Shown: piece by piece, positions 34,050 to 43,552 of the stretch
Layout: every line of letters starts with the position of its first letter
Position numbering within the stretch: the first letter of the stretch is position 1
Source: Rhodobacteraceae bacterium UBA1943
GTDB taxonomy: Bacteria > Pseudomonadota > Alphaproteobacteria > Rhodobacterales > Rhodobacteraceae
Length of the DNA stretch: 52,036 nucleotides
Direction: 5' to 3'
Assembly (NCBI GenBank): GCA_002336845.1
Contig: DDEX01000094.1
Coordinates: 9,226 to 61,261 of the forward strand
Translations under genes and position numbers: made by a program
Notes under the pieces: generated by a model
What the model was told of the DNA's origin: nothing
Seen by the model: the letters and a program-made list of their open reading frames with translations, nothing else
Databases searched by the model: none

Positions 34050-34520
34050 ATGGCAAGAAACAGCGATTCTCGGCTCCGCTCGCGGAGGGCTGTGCTGGTG
34101 GCGATAGCATCGCTGGGGCTGGTGGCCTGTACGCCAGTCTATGAAAACCACGGCTTCGTTCCATCGGACGAAGAACTGGCGCTGGTCGAGGTTGGCAAGG
34201 ACACCCGTGAGGTGGTGGCCGCGACGGTGGGCAAGCCTTCCACCTCGGGTCTGCTGAACGATGTCGGCTGGTTCTATGTGCAAAGCACCTACCGCCGAGT
34301 CGGTGCCTATGCGCCGAAAGAGGTGGACCGGCAGGTCGTTTCGATCACCTTCGACGACAAGGGCGTTGTCGAAAACGTCGAACGCTTCGGGCTGGATCAC
34401 GGCCGTATCGTTCCGATCTCTCGCCGGGTGACGGAATCGAACATCAAGGGCGTCAGCTTCCTGCGTCAGCTTTTCAGCAGCCTTGGCCGGGTTTCCGCCG
34501 GCCAATTGCTGAACAACTGA
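34050..34520 (+). CDS. BamE/SmpA-like outer-membrane lipoprotein
   Basis: A 156-residue lipoprotein: basic N-terminus, hydrophobic AVLVAIASLGLVAC with the lipobox cysteine at about residue 27, then a SmpA/OmlA (BamE) domain: VEVGKDTREVVAATVGKPST, VGWFYVQSTYRRVGAYAPKE and QVVSITFDDKGVVENVERFG. BamE is an accessory of the outer-membrane protein assembly complex. It is divergent from yceD across a 190-nt gap (33860-34049) where both promoters must lie; no clear box was found there. The C-terminal 30 residues are specific to this clade. Confidence 0.88.
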   Translation: MARNSDSRLRSRRAVLVAIASLGLVACTPVYENHGFVPSDEELALVEVGKDTREVVAATVGKPSTSGLLNDVGWFYVQSTYRRVGAYAPKEVDRQVVSITFDDKGVVENVERFGLDHGRIVPISRRVTESNIKGVSFLRQLFSSLGRVSAGQLLNN

Positions 34521-34533
34521 GGCAGCCCAGTGA

Positions 34534-34558
34534 AAAGGGGCGGCAGGTCCGCCCCTTT
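34534..34558. terminator. Bidirectional terminator between the bamE-like gene and msrB
   Basis: A 10-bp stem (AAAGGGGCGG, 34534-34543, with CCGCCCCTTT, 34549-34558) flanked by A-rich and T-rich bases. It lies in the 45-nt gap between convergent genes. Confidence 0.75.
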
Positions 34559-34565
34559 CCCGTCA

Positions 34566-34958
34566 TCAGGCCTTGGGCTTGAAATCCAGCGCCACGCCAT
34601 TGATGCAATAGCGCAGTCCCGTCGGGGCCGGGCCATCTGGGAAAACATGGCCCAGATGCGCCTCGCAGGCATTGCAATGCACCTCGGTCCGACGCATCCC
34701 ATAACGGGTATCCTGGCTTTCGCCGATGATCTGGCCGTTGGCCGGTGCCGTGAACGAGGGCCAGCCGCAGCCTGCATCGAATTTCTCGGCGGCATCGAAC
34801 AGCACCGCCCCGCAACCGGCACAGCGATAGGTGCCGGGCGCGTCGGGAAAGTCGTCATGGGTAAAAGCGCGCTCCGTGCCATGTTCGCGCATGACGTGAT
34901 AGGCAAGGTCGGAAAGCTGGTCCTTCCATTCGGCGTCGGTCTTCTTGATCTTGTCCAT
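34566..34958 (-). CDS. msrB: Peptide-methionine (R)-S-oxide reductase
   Basis: Reduces methionine-R-sulfoxide in oxidised proteins. 130 residues with both structural zinc pairs (CAGCG and CNAC), GCGWPSFTAPANG, and the catalytic Cys118 in LRYCINGVALDF. The frame is open upstream to 35036, but MDKIKKTDAEWK at 34958 has GGAGG 5 nt before it. There is no signal peptide, so it is cytoplasmic. It is divergent from the acyltransferase at 35052. Confidence 0.96.
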   Translation of the reverse strand: MDKIKKTDAEWKDQLSDLAYHVMREHGTERAFTHDDFPDAPGTYRCAGCGAVLFDAAEKFDAGCGWPSFTAPANGQIIGESQDTRYGMRRTEVHCNACEAHLGHVFPDGPAPTGLRYCINGVALDFKPKA

Positions 34959-35051
34959 GGGGCCTCCGGTTCCTGTGACGCCTTGCGCGCCTTGCAGGTT
35001 CCCGACACAAATAGGGTGTAAACCGGCCTTGGCCAAGGTGGCGGAGGGGTG

Positions 35052-35774
35052 ATGCAGGCGCTGGAAAAGGGGCGGTTAAGGGCGCGTCTGGCCGAAGGGC
35101 CGGAAGATGTCGCCCGCGCGCAGGCCCTGCGGCATCTGTGCTTTCGCGGGCGGGCGGGTCTGGATGCCGACACTTATGACCCGCACTGCCGCCATGTTCT
35201 GGTCGAGGATCGCGAGAGCGGCGAAATCCTGTCGTGTTTCCGGGTGCTTGCGCTGCCTGACGTTGCCGCGATGGCAAGGTGTTACGCCGCGCAATTCTAC
35301 GATCTGACCGGGCTGGCGCTGTCTTTTCCCGCAATAGAGATCGGACGATTCTGCATCGCCCCGGGGCAGGTTGACCCCGACATCCTGCGGCTGGCTTGGG
35401 CCGCCATGACACGCATTGTTGATGGCGGGGGGTATGGCGTGATGATCGGCTGCACGTCGTTTTCCGGGGCGGACCCCGCGCGCCATGCCGAGGCTCTGGC
35501 CACGTTGCTGCCCCATGTCGCACCAGTGGGCCTGGGGCCGGGTCGTCTGGCACCACAGACCGTGGCCCTTGCAGGCCTGCCGCCCCCGCAGGATCGGCGG
35601 GCGGCGCTGGCCGGGTTGCCCCCGATTTTGCGCACCTATCTGGGTATGGGCGGCTGGGTCAGCGACCATGCGGTGATCGACCGCAATCTGGATACGCTGC
35701 ATGTCTTTACGGCGGTCGAGGTCGCCCGTGTACCACCCGCCCGCGCCCGCGCGCTGCGGGCGCTGGCCGGCTGA
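35052..35774 (+). CDS. GNAT-type N-acyltransferase, OlsB-like
   Basis: A 240-residue acyltransferase of the acetyltransferase-5/OlsB group: AQALRHLCFRGRAGLDADTY, DPHCRHVLVEDRESGEILSC, AIEIGRFCIAP (the conserved E-x-x-R-x-x-I) and GGGYGVMIGCTSFSGADP. OlsB makes lyso-ornithine lipid from ornithine and 3-hydroxyacyl-ACP. The OlsA partner is not adjacent, so a different amine acceptor remains possible. The ATG at 35052 is 4 nt after GGAGG; a GTG directly before it is also in frame. Its stop abuts the stop of the convergent esterase. Confidence 0.85.
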   Translation: MQALEKGRLRARLAEGPEDVARAQALRHLCFRGRAGLDADTYDPHCRHVLVEDRESGEILSCFRVLALPDVAAMARCYAAQFYDLTGLALSFPAIEIGRFCIAPGQVDPDILRLAWAAMTRIVDGGGYGVMIGCTSFSGADPARHAEALATLLPHVAPVGLGPGRLAPQTVALAGLPPPQDRRAALAGLPPILRTYLGMGGWVSDHAVIDRNLDTLHVFTAVEVARVPPARARALRALAG

Positions 35775-36434
35775 TCAGGCGGGCAGGCGTTCGCGCAGGA
35801 ACTGCATCGCCACGCTCAGCCCATCGGGCGCGATGCCATGCGGCGTGCCCTTCATTGTATGGGTGTACAAATCGAACCCGGCCGGGGCCAGCGCCTCTGC
35901 GGCCGCTTCCATCTCGTGATAGGGCACCACAGGGTCCTGATCGCCGTGCATCAACAGGATCGGCGGCTTTACCTTGGCCTTGCTGGCCATTTCAGGCGCG
36001 AGCAGGCGGCCGGAACAGGCCACCACACCCGCAATCGCCACATCGCGGAACGGCGCGACTGCAAGGCTCATCATCGCGCCTTGCGAAAAGCCGAACAGCG
36101 CCAGTGCCTCTGTCCCCAGGCCCTCCTCGGCCAGACGGGCATCGAGGAAGGCGTTGATGTCTTCCATCGACCGCAACACGCCCGCCTTGGCATCGGCCTC
36201 GGAACTGCCGTCAAAGCGCGGAATCCCGAACCACTGATAGCCGAAGGGGTTGCCCTGGCACGGCTCTGGCGCATTGGGCGCAACAAAGGCGGTGTTCGGC
36301 AGATATGGCGCCAGCGGGTTTGCCAGCCCCAAAAGGTCTGCGCCATCCGCGCCATAGCCATGCAGGAACACCAGCAAGCTTTTCGCCTTGCCCGAGCGGG
36401 CGGGTTTGCGCTGGAATTGCAGCTCGCGTGTCAT
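35775..36434 (-). CDS. Alpha/beta hydrolase, phospholipase/carboxylesterase family
   Basis: A 219-residue serine esterase: SLLVFLHGYGADGADLLGLA (oxyanion region), nucleophile Ser117 in LFGFSQGAMMSLA, the aspartate of MHGDQDPVVPY and the histidine of KGTPHGIAPDG. It has no signal peptide, so it acts in the cytoplasm; natural substrates of this group are usually unknown short-chain esters. The start overlaps the end of the glycosylase gene by 4 nt, so the two form an operon on the minus strand. Confidence 0.93.
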   Translation of the reverse strand: MTRELQFQRKPARSGKAKSLLVFLHGYGADGADLLGLANPLAPYLPNTAFVAPNAPEPCQGNPFGYQWFGIPRFDGSSEADAKAGVLRSMEDINAFLDARLAEEGLGTEALALFGFSQGAMMSLAVAPFRDVAIAGVVACSGRLLAPEMASKAKVKPPILLMHGDQDPVVPYHEMEAAAEALAPAGFDLYTHTMKGTPHGIAPDGLSVAMQFLRERLPA

Positions 36435-37060
36435 CGGATGCCCTCTCGGTTCTTTTCAACGTGGTAGTAGGCCCAAAGCACCCGCGCCGCAACCGAGCGC
36501 CAAGGCGACCAGGCCGCAGCCATCTGGCGCAATGCGCGGTCCTTGGGGCGTTCGGGCAGGCCGAACAACAGGCGCGCGCCTTCTTGCAGGGCCAGATCGC
36601 CGGGGGCGAAGACATCGGCATGGCCAAGCGCGAACATGGCGTAGATTTCCGCCGTCCAGATACCGATGCCGGGAATCGCCGTCAGTTGGGCGACAACTTC
36701 ATCGGTCAGCATATGGCGCAGCGCGTCGAAATCGACACCCGATTGCGCAAGCGCCCGGCCATAACGCGCCTTTTGCCGCGACAGGCCTGCCGCGCGCAGA
36801 TCGTCATCGGTTGCTGCCGCCATTGCCGCACGATCAGTCAGGCCCGCCGCGCCCAGCCGTGCCCAGATCGCATTGGCCGAAGCAACCGAAACCTGCTGGC
36901 TGACGATGGCAGAAAGCAACGCCGCAAAACCGTCCTCGCGCCGCCGCAGGGGCAGCGGGCCGGTCAGAGTTAACGCATGGGCAAAGCGCGGCTCGGCCAT
37001 GGCCAGCCATTCCGCGCCCTCGGCCACGCAGGCGTCAGTGGTGATGATGCGTCCAACCAA
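36431..37060 (-). CDS. DNA-3-methyladenine glycosylase II (AlkA-like)
   Basis: A 209-residue HhH-GPD base-excision glycosylase: LLSAIVSQQVSVASANAIWA, the helix-hairpin-helix LTAIPGIGIWTAEIYAMFAL and the catalytic aspartate in VFAPGDLALQEGARLL. It lacks the N-terminal domain of E. coli AlkA, as is usual for the short alphaproteobacterial form. The start is a TTG at 37060 with GGGAGA upstream; the first ATG, at 37000, would remove the conserved GRIITTDACVAEGAEWL start. It removes alkylated purines from DNA. Confidence 0.9.
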   Translation of the reverse strand: MVGRIITTDACVAEGAEWLAMAEPRFAHALTLTGPLPLRRREDGFAALLSAIVSQQVSVASANAIWARLGAAGLTDRAAMAAATDDDLRAAGLSRQKARYGRALAQSGVDFDALRHMLTDEVVAQLTAIPGIGIWTAEIYAMFALGHADVFAPGDLALQEGARLLFGLPERPKDRALRQMAAAWSPWRSVAARVLWAYYHVEKNREGIR

Positions 37061-37109
37061 CGGTTTCTCCCTTGCCCCGGCCCGCGCGCCAGCCTACGCC
37101 TTGGCCATC

Positions 37110-38318
37110 ATGCACGATACCAATGACAGCCTTGCCCGCCGCAACGTTCTGGTTCTTGTCGCCGCCCAGGCGGTGCTGGGGGCGCAGATGCCCGTCATCT
37201 TCACCATTGCGGGCCTCGCAGGGCAAGGGCTGGCGCCCAACAAATGCTGGGCAACGCTACCGATTACTGCCGCCGTGCTGGGCTCGATGCTGACCGCGAC
37301 GCCGATTTCCGCCTTCATGGCGCGGCATGGGCGGCGGGCGGGGTTCGTCGTCGGGGCTGCGGGCGGTGCCTTGGGGGCGGCCCTTGGCGCGTTGGGCCTT
37401 TTGTGGGGCAGTTTCTGGCTGTTCGTATTGGGCGGGCTGTTTACCGGCGTCTATATGAGCGCGCAGGGCTTTTACCGCTTTGCCGCCACCGATACCGCGT
37501 CGGACGCCTTCCGGCCCAAGGCGATTTCCTGGGTGATGGCGGGGGGCCTGTTGTCTGCCGTCTTCGGCCCGCAACTGGTGAAGGCCACGGCCGAGGCATT
37601 CGTGGTGCCGTTCCTTGGCAGCTATCTGGCGGTTATCGCGTTGAATGCGGTGGGGGTGTTCCTGTTCGCCGGGCTGAAGATTCCAAAGCCGCGCGCCGCA
37701 GCCGCAGGCACGCCGGTTGGGCGGTCGCGGGCTGAACTGATCCGCACCCCTGTGATCGCGGTGGCGATGATCTGTGCCACGGTGTCCTATGCGCTGATGA
37801 ATCTGGTGATGACGTCCTCACCGCTGGCCATCGTCGGCTGCGGCTTTCACACCGACGATGCCGCCAATGTGGTGTCGTCGCATGTGCTGGCGATGTATCT
37901 GCCGTCATTCTTCACCGGCCACATCATCGCCCGGATCGGGGCCGAAAAGGTGGTGGCCATCGGTTTGGTTATTCTGGCCGGGGCAGGGGCGGTGGCCCTT
38001 TCTGGTGTGGATCTTAGCCATTTCTTTGCCGCCCTGATGCTGCTGGGCGTTGGCTGGAACTTTGGTTTCATCGGCGCGACTTCGATGCTGACCGCCGCAC
38101 AGGCCCCGGCAGAGCGGGGGCGGTTGCAGGGGTTGAACGACCTTGTGGTCTTTGGCGGCGTCACGCTGGCCAGCCTGTCGTCGGGCGGGCTGATGAACTG
38201 CTCGGGCGGCACGCCGCAATCGGGCTGGCAGGCGGTGAACCTTGCCATGAAGCCGTTTCTGGTGCTGGCCGGTGGGGCGCTGATCTGGTTGATTCTGCGG
38301 CCGAAAGAGACGCGCTGA
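37110..38318 (+). CDS. MFS transporter
   Basis: A 402-residue membrane protein with about twelve predicted hydrophobic segments; the loop after TM2, RHGRRAGFVVGAAGGALGAA, is the MFS motif A region. Segments include FLGSYLAVIALNAVGVFLFA and ALMLLGVGWNFGFIGATSML. The substrate cannot be told. The open frame extends far upstream across the glycosylase start, but MHDTNDSLARRNVL at 37110 begins a normal cytoplasmic N-terminus. It is convergent with the gene at 38343 (24-nt gap). Confidence 0.9.
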   Translation: MHDTNDSLARRNVLVLVAAQAVLGAQMPVIFTIAGLAGQGLAPNKCWATLPITAAVLGSMLTATPISAFMARHGRRAGFVVGAAGGALGAALGALGLLWGSFWLFVLGGLFTGVYMSAQGFYRFAATDTASDAFRPKAISWVMAGGLLSAVFGPQLVKATAEAFVVPFLGSYLAVIALNAVGVFLFAGLKIPKPRAAAAGTPVGRSRAELIRTPVIAVAMICATVSYALMNLVMTSSPLAIVGCGFHTDDAANVVSSHVLAMYLPSFFTGHIIARIGAEKVVAIGLVILAGAGAVALSGVDLSHFFAALMLLGVGWNFGFIGATSMLTAAQAPAERGRLQGLNDLVVFGGVTLASLSSGGLMNCSGGTPQSGWQAVNLAMKPFLVLAGGALIWLILRPKETR

Positions 38319-38342
38319 TCGCGTTCCGTCAGTAGCGGCCCA

Positions 38343-39082
38343 TCAGTAGCGTCCTGTCACGGCCTGCCACAGCAGGCCGCCGCGCTTGGCAAACTCCGAA
38401 AGCTCCAGCCGCCCATCCGCCACCGCTGCCGGATCGTGGGCGGCCAGTTTCAACAGGCCCGCAGTCTGCCAGGCCGCGAGGGCTGCGGCAGGCGCAACCT
38501 TGCCCTTGCGGGCCAAAGCCAGCCATCCCAGCCCGCGCGCCGACCATGCCTGCACCGCAGCGGGCCGCCCGTCAGGCAGAGGGTGCCGCCCCCGCGCCAC
38601 AAGCTCCGGCACGGCGCGCAGATAGTTGGCCAAGCCCTGCGCCTTGCCCAGTGCTCGCGCCGCGCCCTCATCCGTGCCGCCCGAGGCCAGCGAGGCGAGC
38701 CACATCAGCCCGCCCGCAGTGTCATCAAGATAGGCGTCCAGTGCCGCGTCATCGGCCAAGGGTTCGGCCCAGACATCCTGCAAACGCGCCTCGATCAGCC
38801 GGTCGATCACCGGCAGGGGCAGGCGGGCCTGCCCGATCACCGCATGAAACGGTGCGGCGACCTCATGCGCGCGGGGGGCAGGTTCGGCCACCACATCGCG
38901 CCACCATTGCAGGCGCATTTCGGCGATCATCGGTTCCTTGGAAACCCAGGGCGCGCGCGCCACCTCCAGATTGAAGGCGTAAAGCGGCAGAAGACGCGCG
39001 CGATGCTGCGGGGCTGCGGCCATTGCTGCGGCAAATCGGTCCGGGTCGCCGCGTTGCAGCAATTCTGCACAGGCGTCCAAAG

Positions 39083-39086
<4 letters not shown>
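38343..39086 (-). CDS. Squalene/phytoene synthase family protein lacking catalytic aspartates (NDUFAF6-like)
   Basis: A 247-residue all-helical protein with the fold signatures of squalene/phytoene synthases (LLPLYAFNLEVARAP, EMRLQWWRDVV, AQGLANYLRAVP, GRHPLPDG). In true synthases the first motif is followed by DDxxD for diphosphate-bound magnesium; here no such aspartates follow, so it is probably not a prenyl synthase. Mitochondrial NDUFAF6, a complex I assembly factor, belongs to this inactive branch and alphaproteobacterial homologues are known; that assignment is inference. It overlaps the cimA stop by 4 nt. Confidence 0.85.
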
Positions 39087-40714
<1,628 letters not shown>

Positions 40715-40726
40715 CGCTGGCCCCTG

Positions 40727-40772
40727 GCAAATTCCTTCGAAGGAATTTGCAATTTTCTTCGAAGAAAATTGC
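40727..40772. repeat. Two tandem perfect 24-bp palindromes sharing 2 bp
   Basis: Palindrome 1 (40727-40750, core CCTTCGAAGG) and palindrome 2 (40749-40772, core TTCTTCGAAGAA) are each perfectly self-complementary over 24 bp, share the GC at 40749-40750, and are AT-rich in a GC-rich genome. They lie in the 82-nt gap between cysS (stop at 40797) and the cimA start (40714), both on the minus strand. A CCCCGGGG palindrome at 40789-40796 directly follows the cysS stop. They could form cruciforms, a double terminator or a protein-binding array. Confidence 0.9.
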
Positions 40773-40796
40773 CCGGAATTTTTGAAAACCCCGGGG

Positions 40797-42188
40797 TCAT
40801 TTGATCTGGTCGAGTTTGGTTGGGTCGAAGGCGGGTGTGAGTTCGTAAGACGTGCCCAACTTGCCGATCTGCACCGAAACGCCAGCCTCTATCAGTCCAT
40901 TCTTGATACGGTCAGCATCGGCATAGTTCTTCTCGTTCCTATACATTTCTAGGTTACGAAGAAGCGAGTCGATCCTGTCCGAAATCTCGTGCCGTTGTTC
41001 AGCGTTGTGCAAGTGCAGCAAACTGATTTGATCCGGCGACTGACCATCCCAAACCCCAAGGAATTTAAGATCGGCTGCAAGCTGCTCATACTTGCCGTCG
41101 CGGAACAAAGTGCGGAGCACAGTAAGTGCTTCCGGTGTATTTAGGTCATCCGCAAGTGCTTCAACAATTTCCTTTGACGGTTGCTTCTTCGTTTCCGCGA
41201 AGTTGGTGAGCCAGTAGGACCATTTATATAGCTCGTTCTGAGCCTGTCTAAACTTGGCTTCCGTCCAATCCATTGGCTTGCTGTAGTGAGTCATCAGAAA
41301 AACCATTCTGATCAGAAAGCCCGGATACCCCTGGTCCAGCAAATCGCGCACCGTGAAAAAGTTGCCCAAACTCTTGGACATCTTCTTCCCCTCAACCTGC
41401 AACATCTCATTGTGCATCCACACTTTCGCAAACCCTGCCTTGGGGTGGGCGCAGCAGGATTGGGCGATCTCGTTCTCATGATGGGGGAATTGCAGGTCCA
41501 GCCCGCCGCCGTGGATGTCGAAACTTGCCCCCAGCAGCTCATAGCTCATCGCGCTGCATTCAATATGCCAGCCGGGGCGGCCATAACCCCAGGGCGAGTC
41601 CCAGCCCGGCGTGACGGCATCCGACGGCTTCCACAGCACGAAATCCATCGGGTCTTCCTTGAAGGGCGCCACCTCGACCCGCGCGCCCGCGATCATGTCA
41701 TCGACCGAGCGGCCCGACAGCGCGCCATAGTTCTTGTACGACCGTACGCGGAACAGCACATGGCCCTCTTTGGCATAGGCATGGCCGCCGTCGATCAGGG
41801 TCTGGATCATCGCCACCATCGGGCCGATATATTCGGTCGCGCGCGGCTCATGCGTCGGGCGCAGGGCGCCCAAAGCGTCCATGTCCTGATGATACCAGGC
41901 AATCGTCTCATCGGTGATGTCGCGGATCGGGCGGCCCGTCTCTGCCGCCTTGGCGTTGATCTTGTCATCCACGTCGGTGAAATTGCGCACATAGGTGACA
42001 TGATCGGCACCATAGACATGGCGCAGCAGGCGGAAGAGGGTGTCGAACACCACCACCGGGCGGGCGTTGCCGATATGGGCGCGGTCGTAAACGGTGGGGC
42101 CGCAGACATACATGCGCACGTTCTTGGGATCGAGGGGGGTAAATTCCTCTTTCTTCCGCGTCTTGGAATTGTGCAGCCTGATCGTCAT
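40797..42188 (-). CDS. cysS: Cysteinyl-tRNA synthetase
   Basis: Charges tRNA-Cys. 463 residues with the class I motifs: zinc-ligand Cys29 and HIGN at 38-41 in VCGPTVYDRAHIGNAR, the zinc-site CSAMS/HGGGLDLQFPHHENE region, and KMSKS at 269-273 (encoded at 41370-41384). The start at 42188 (MTIRLHNSKTR) is the family start; the longer frame to 42239 is unsupported. The 3' part (about 40860-41400, C-terminal 170 residues) has about 45-55% GC in hand-counted 60-nt blocks, against 63-70% in 41461-41640, so the gene looks mosaic. Confidence 0.96.
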   Translation of the reverse strand: MTIRLHNSKTRKKEEFTPLDPKNVRMYVCGPTVYDRAHIGNARPVVVFDTLFRLLRHVYGADHVTYVRNFTDVDDKINAKAAETGRPIRDITDETIAWYHQDMDALGALRPTHEPRATEYIGPMVAMIQTLIDGGHAYAKEGHVLFRVRSYKNYGALSGRSVDDMIAGARVEVAPFKEDPMDFVLWKPSDAVTPGWDSPWGYGRPGWHIECSAMSYELLGASFDIHGGGLDLQFPHHENEIAQSCCAHPKAGFAKVWMHNEMLQVEGKKMSKSLGNFFTVRDLLDQGYPGFLIRMVFLMTHYSKPMDWTEAKFRQAQNELYKWSYWLTNFAETKKQPSKEIVEALADDLNTPEALTVLRTLFRDGKYEQLAADLKFLGVWDGQSPDQISLLHLHNAEQRHEISDRIDSLLRNLEMYRNEKNYADADRIKNGLIEAGVSVQIGKLGTSYELTPAFDPTKLDQIK

Positions 42189-42385
42189 GTTCCGTCCCCG
42201 CAAAGGTAGATGTCCCCGCCGCCGGGGCTGGCCGATCACACCTTTTCAGGAAGGATGACGAACGCGCCCCGCTTGACCCAAGGTCAGCCGGTAATGCAGC
42301 AAATGCGAATGATGCCATTCATCGTCATGCAGGCGGAGTAGCGCAATTTCCTTGCCTCGCCAAGCGAATTTGCGATGCTGGGGAC

Positions 42386-42757
42386 ATGAGCCGCGCCCTT
42401 GTCAACGCCACCTGCGCCGGGTTCGCCGGGGCCACCGTTTCCGACCCCTGGGGCGGCGGGCATGATGCGTGGAAGGTGGGCGGCAAGATGTTCGCCTGCG
42501 TCGGCGCGATGGAGGATCATGGCGTCGCGGTCAAATGCGCCGATGTGGAAACGGCGCGCCTGCTGATCGAGGTGGGCCATGCCCTGCGCGCGCCCTATTT
42601 CCATGCGAGCTGGGTGCGGATTCCCTGGGGAATGGTGCCGGATGCCGAACTGATCGAGCGGTTAGGGATTTCTTATGCGCTGATCCGGGCCGGGTTGCCG
42701 AAAAAGGTGCAGGCGGCTTTGGAAAACGGCGCGCAAGACGGGCTTGCGCGCCGCTGA
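42386..42757 (+). CDS. MmcQ/YjbR family protein
   Basis: A 123-residue protein of the YjbR/MmcQ fold (CyaY-like): FAGATVSDPWGGGHDAWKVG, GKMFACVGAMEDHGVAVKCA, and the C-terminal ELIERLGISYALIRAGLPKK. The function of this family is unknown. The ATG follows GGGGA at 42379-42383. It is divergent from cysS across 197 nt (42189-42385), which holds a small dyad TGACC-CAA-GGTCA (42274-42286) and nothing else clear. It ends 12 nt from the convergent outer-membrane gene. Confidence 0.88.
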   Translation: MSRALVNATCAGFAGATVSDPWGGGHDAWKVGGKMFACVGAMEDHGVAVKCADVETARLLIEVGHALRAPYFHASWVRIPWGMVPDAELIERLGISYALIRAGLPKKVQAALENGAQDGLARR

Positions 42758-42769
42758 CACTTACGCCGG

Positions 42770-43366
42770 TCAGAACCGGAAACCGGCCCGGATGGTGGCG
42801 GTGGTGGTTTCCAGATTGACGCCCGAATTGTCGAAATTGTCGAAGCGGTTCGACAGGACCTCGCCACCGATGGTCCAACGGTCGTTCAGCGCGTAATCGG
42901 CACCGATGCCCGCGAACCAGCCGGAATCGGACAGGTCCGCACCGCCAATCGTGGCGCTGGCCTGCGCGGCACCGGCGGTTGCGTAAACCAGCGTCCGGCC
43001 AAGGTCATAACCGGCGCTCAGTTTCAGTCGCGCGATGTCGTCCAGCTTGTCGCCGGGCGTGGTCAGATCGGCATTGGCCTTGGACCAGTCGCCTTCAATA
43101 CCCAGAACGGTGCGGCCAAGATCCCAGCGGTATCCGGCCTGAAGACCCGCCAGCGCGCCATCGCCGTTGTTGCCGTTGGCGGCGACACCGGCAAAGCCGA
43201 ACTGGCCACCGGCATAAAAACCGCCCCAGTCGCCGTCGGCGCGCACGGGGGCAACCGTGGCAACCGGAGGCGCCACGGCGGGTTCGGTCACAGGCTGCGA
43301 AAGCCCCCCGGCAAAGGCCGGAGCGGCAAGGGTCGTGGCGATCAGGGCTGCTGCGATGTGTTTCAT
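42770..43366 (-). CDS. Outer-membrane beta-barrel protein (Omp25-like)
   Basis: A 198-residue exported protein: Sec signal MKHIAAALIATTLAAPAFA, a Pro/Ala-rich linker, then an eight-strand type barrel domain (GGFYAGGQFGFAG, AGYRWDLGRTVLGIEGDWSK, GYDLGRTLVYATAGAAQASA, FAGIGADYALNDRWTIGGEV) ending with a C-terminal phenylalanine (RAGFRF), the barrel-assembly signal. Related alphaproteobacterial surface antigens are structural; no specific ligand is known. AAGGAGAAGAAG directly precedes the ATG. The 186 nt upstream hold a 7-bp stem (43443-43468) and little else. Confidence 0.9.
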   Translation of the reverse strand: MKHIAAALIATTLAAPAFAGGLSQPVTEPAVAPPVATVAPVRADGDWGGFYAGGQFGFAGVAANGNNGDGALAGLQAGYRWDLGRTVLGIEGDWSKANADLTTPGDKLDDIARLKLSAGYDLGRTLVYATAGAAQASATIGGADLSDSGWFAGIGADYALNDRWTIGGEVLSNRFDNFDNSGVNLETTTATIRAGFRF

Positions 43367-43552
43367 CTTCTTCTCCTTCGTGCCGCAGATCTTGCGCAGG
43401 CATCGCTGCGGCGCGGCATGAGCAGAAGGTGCGCCCTGCAACCCCGCGATGAAAGGGGACCTCGCGGGCTGGTGATCTGGGGGTGATCGATTGTGATCCC
43501 CCTTGGCAAAAGCCTGCCGCCGGGGCGGTAAAAACCGGCCGGAACCTGCCGT

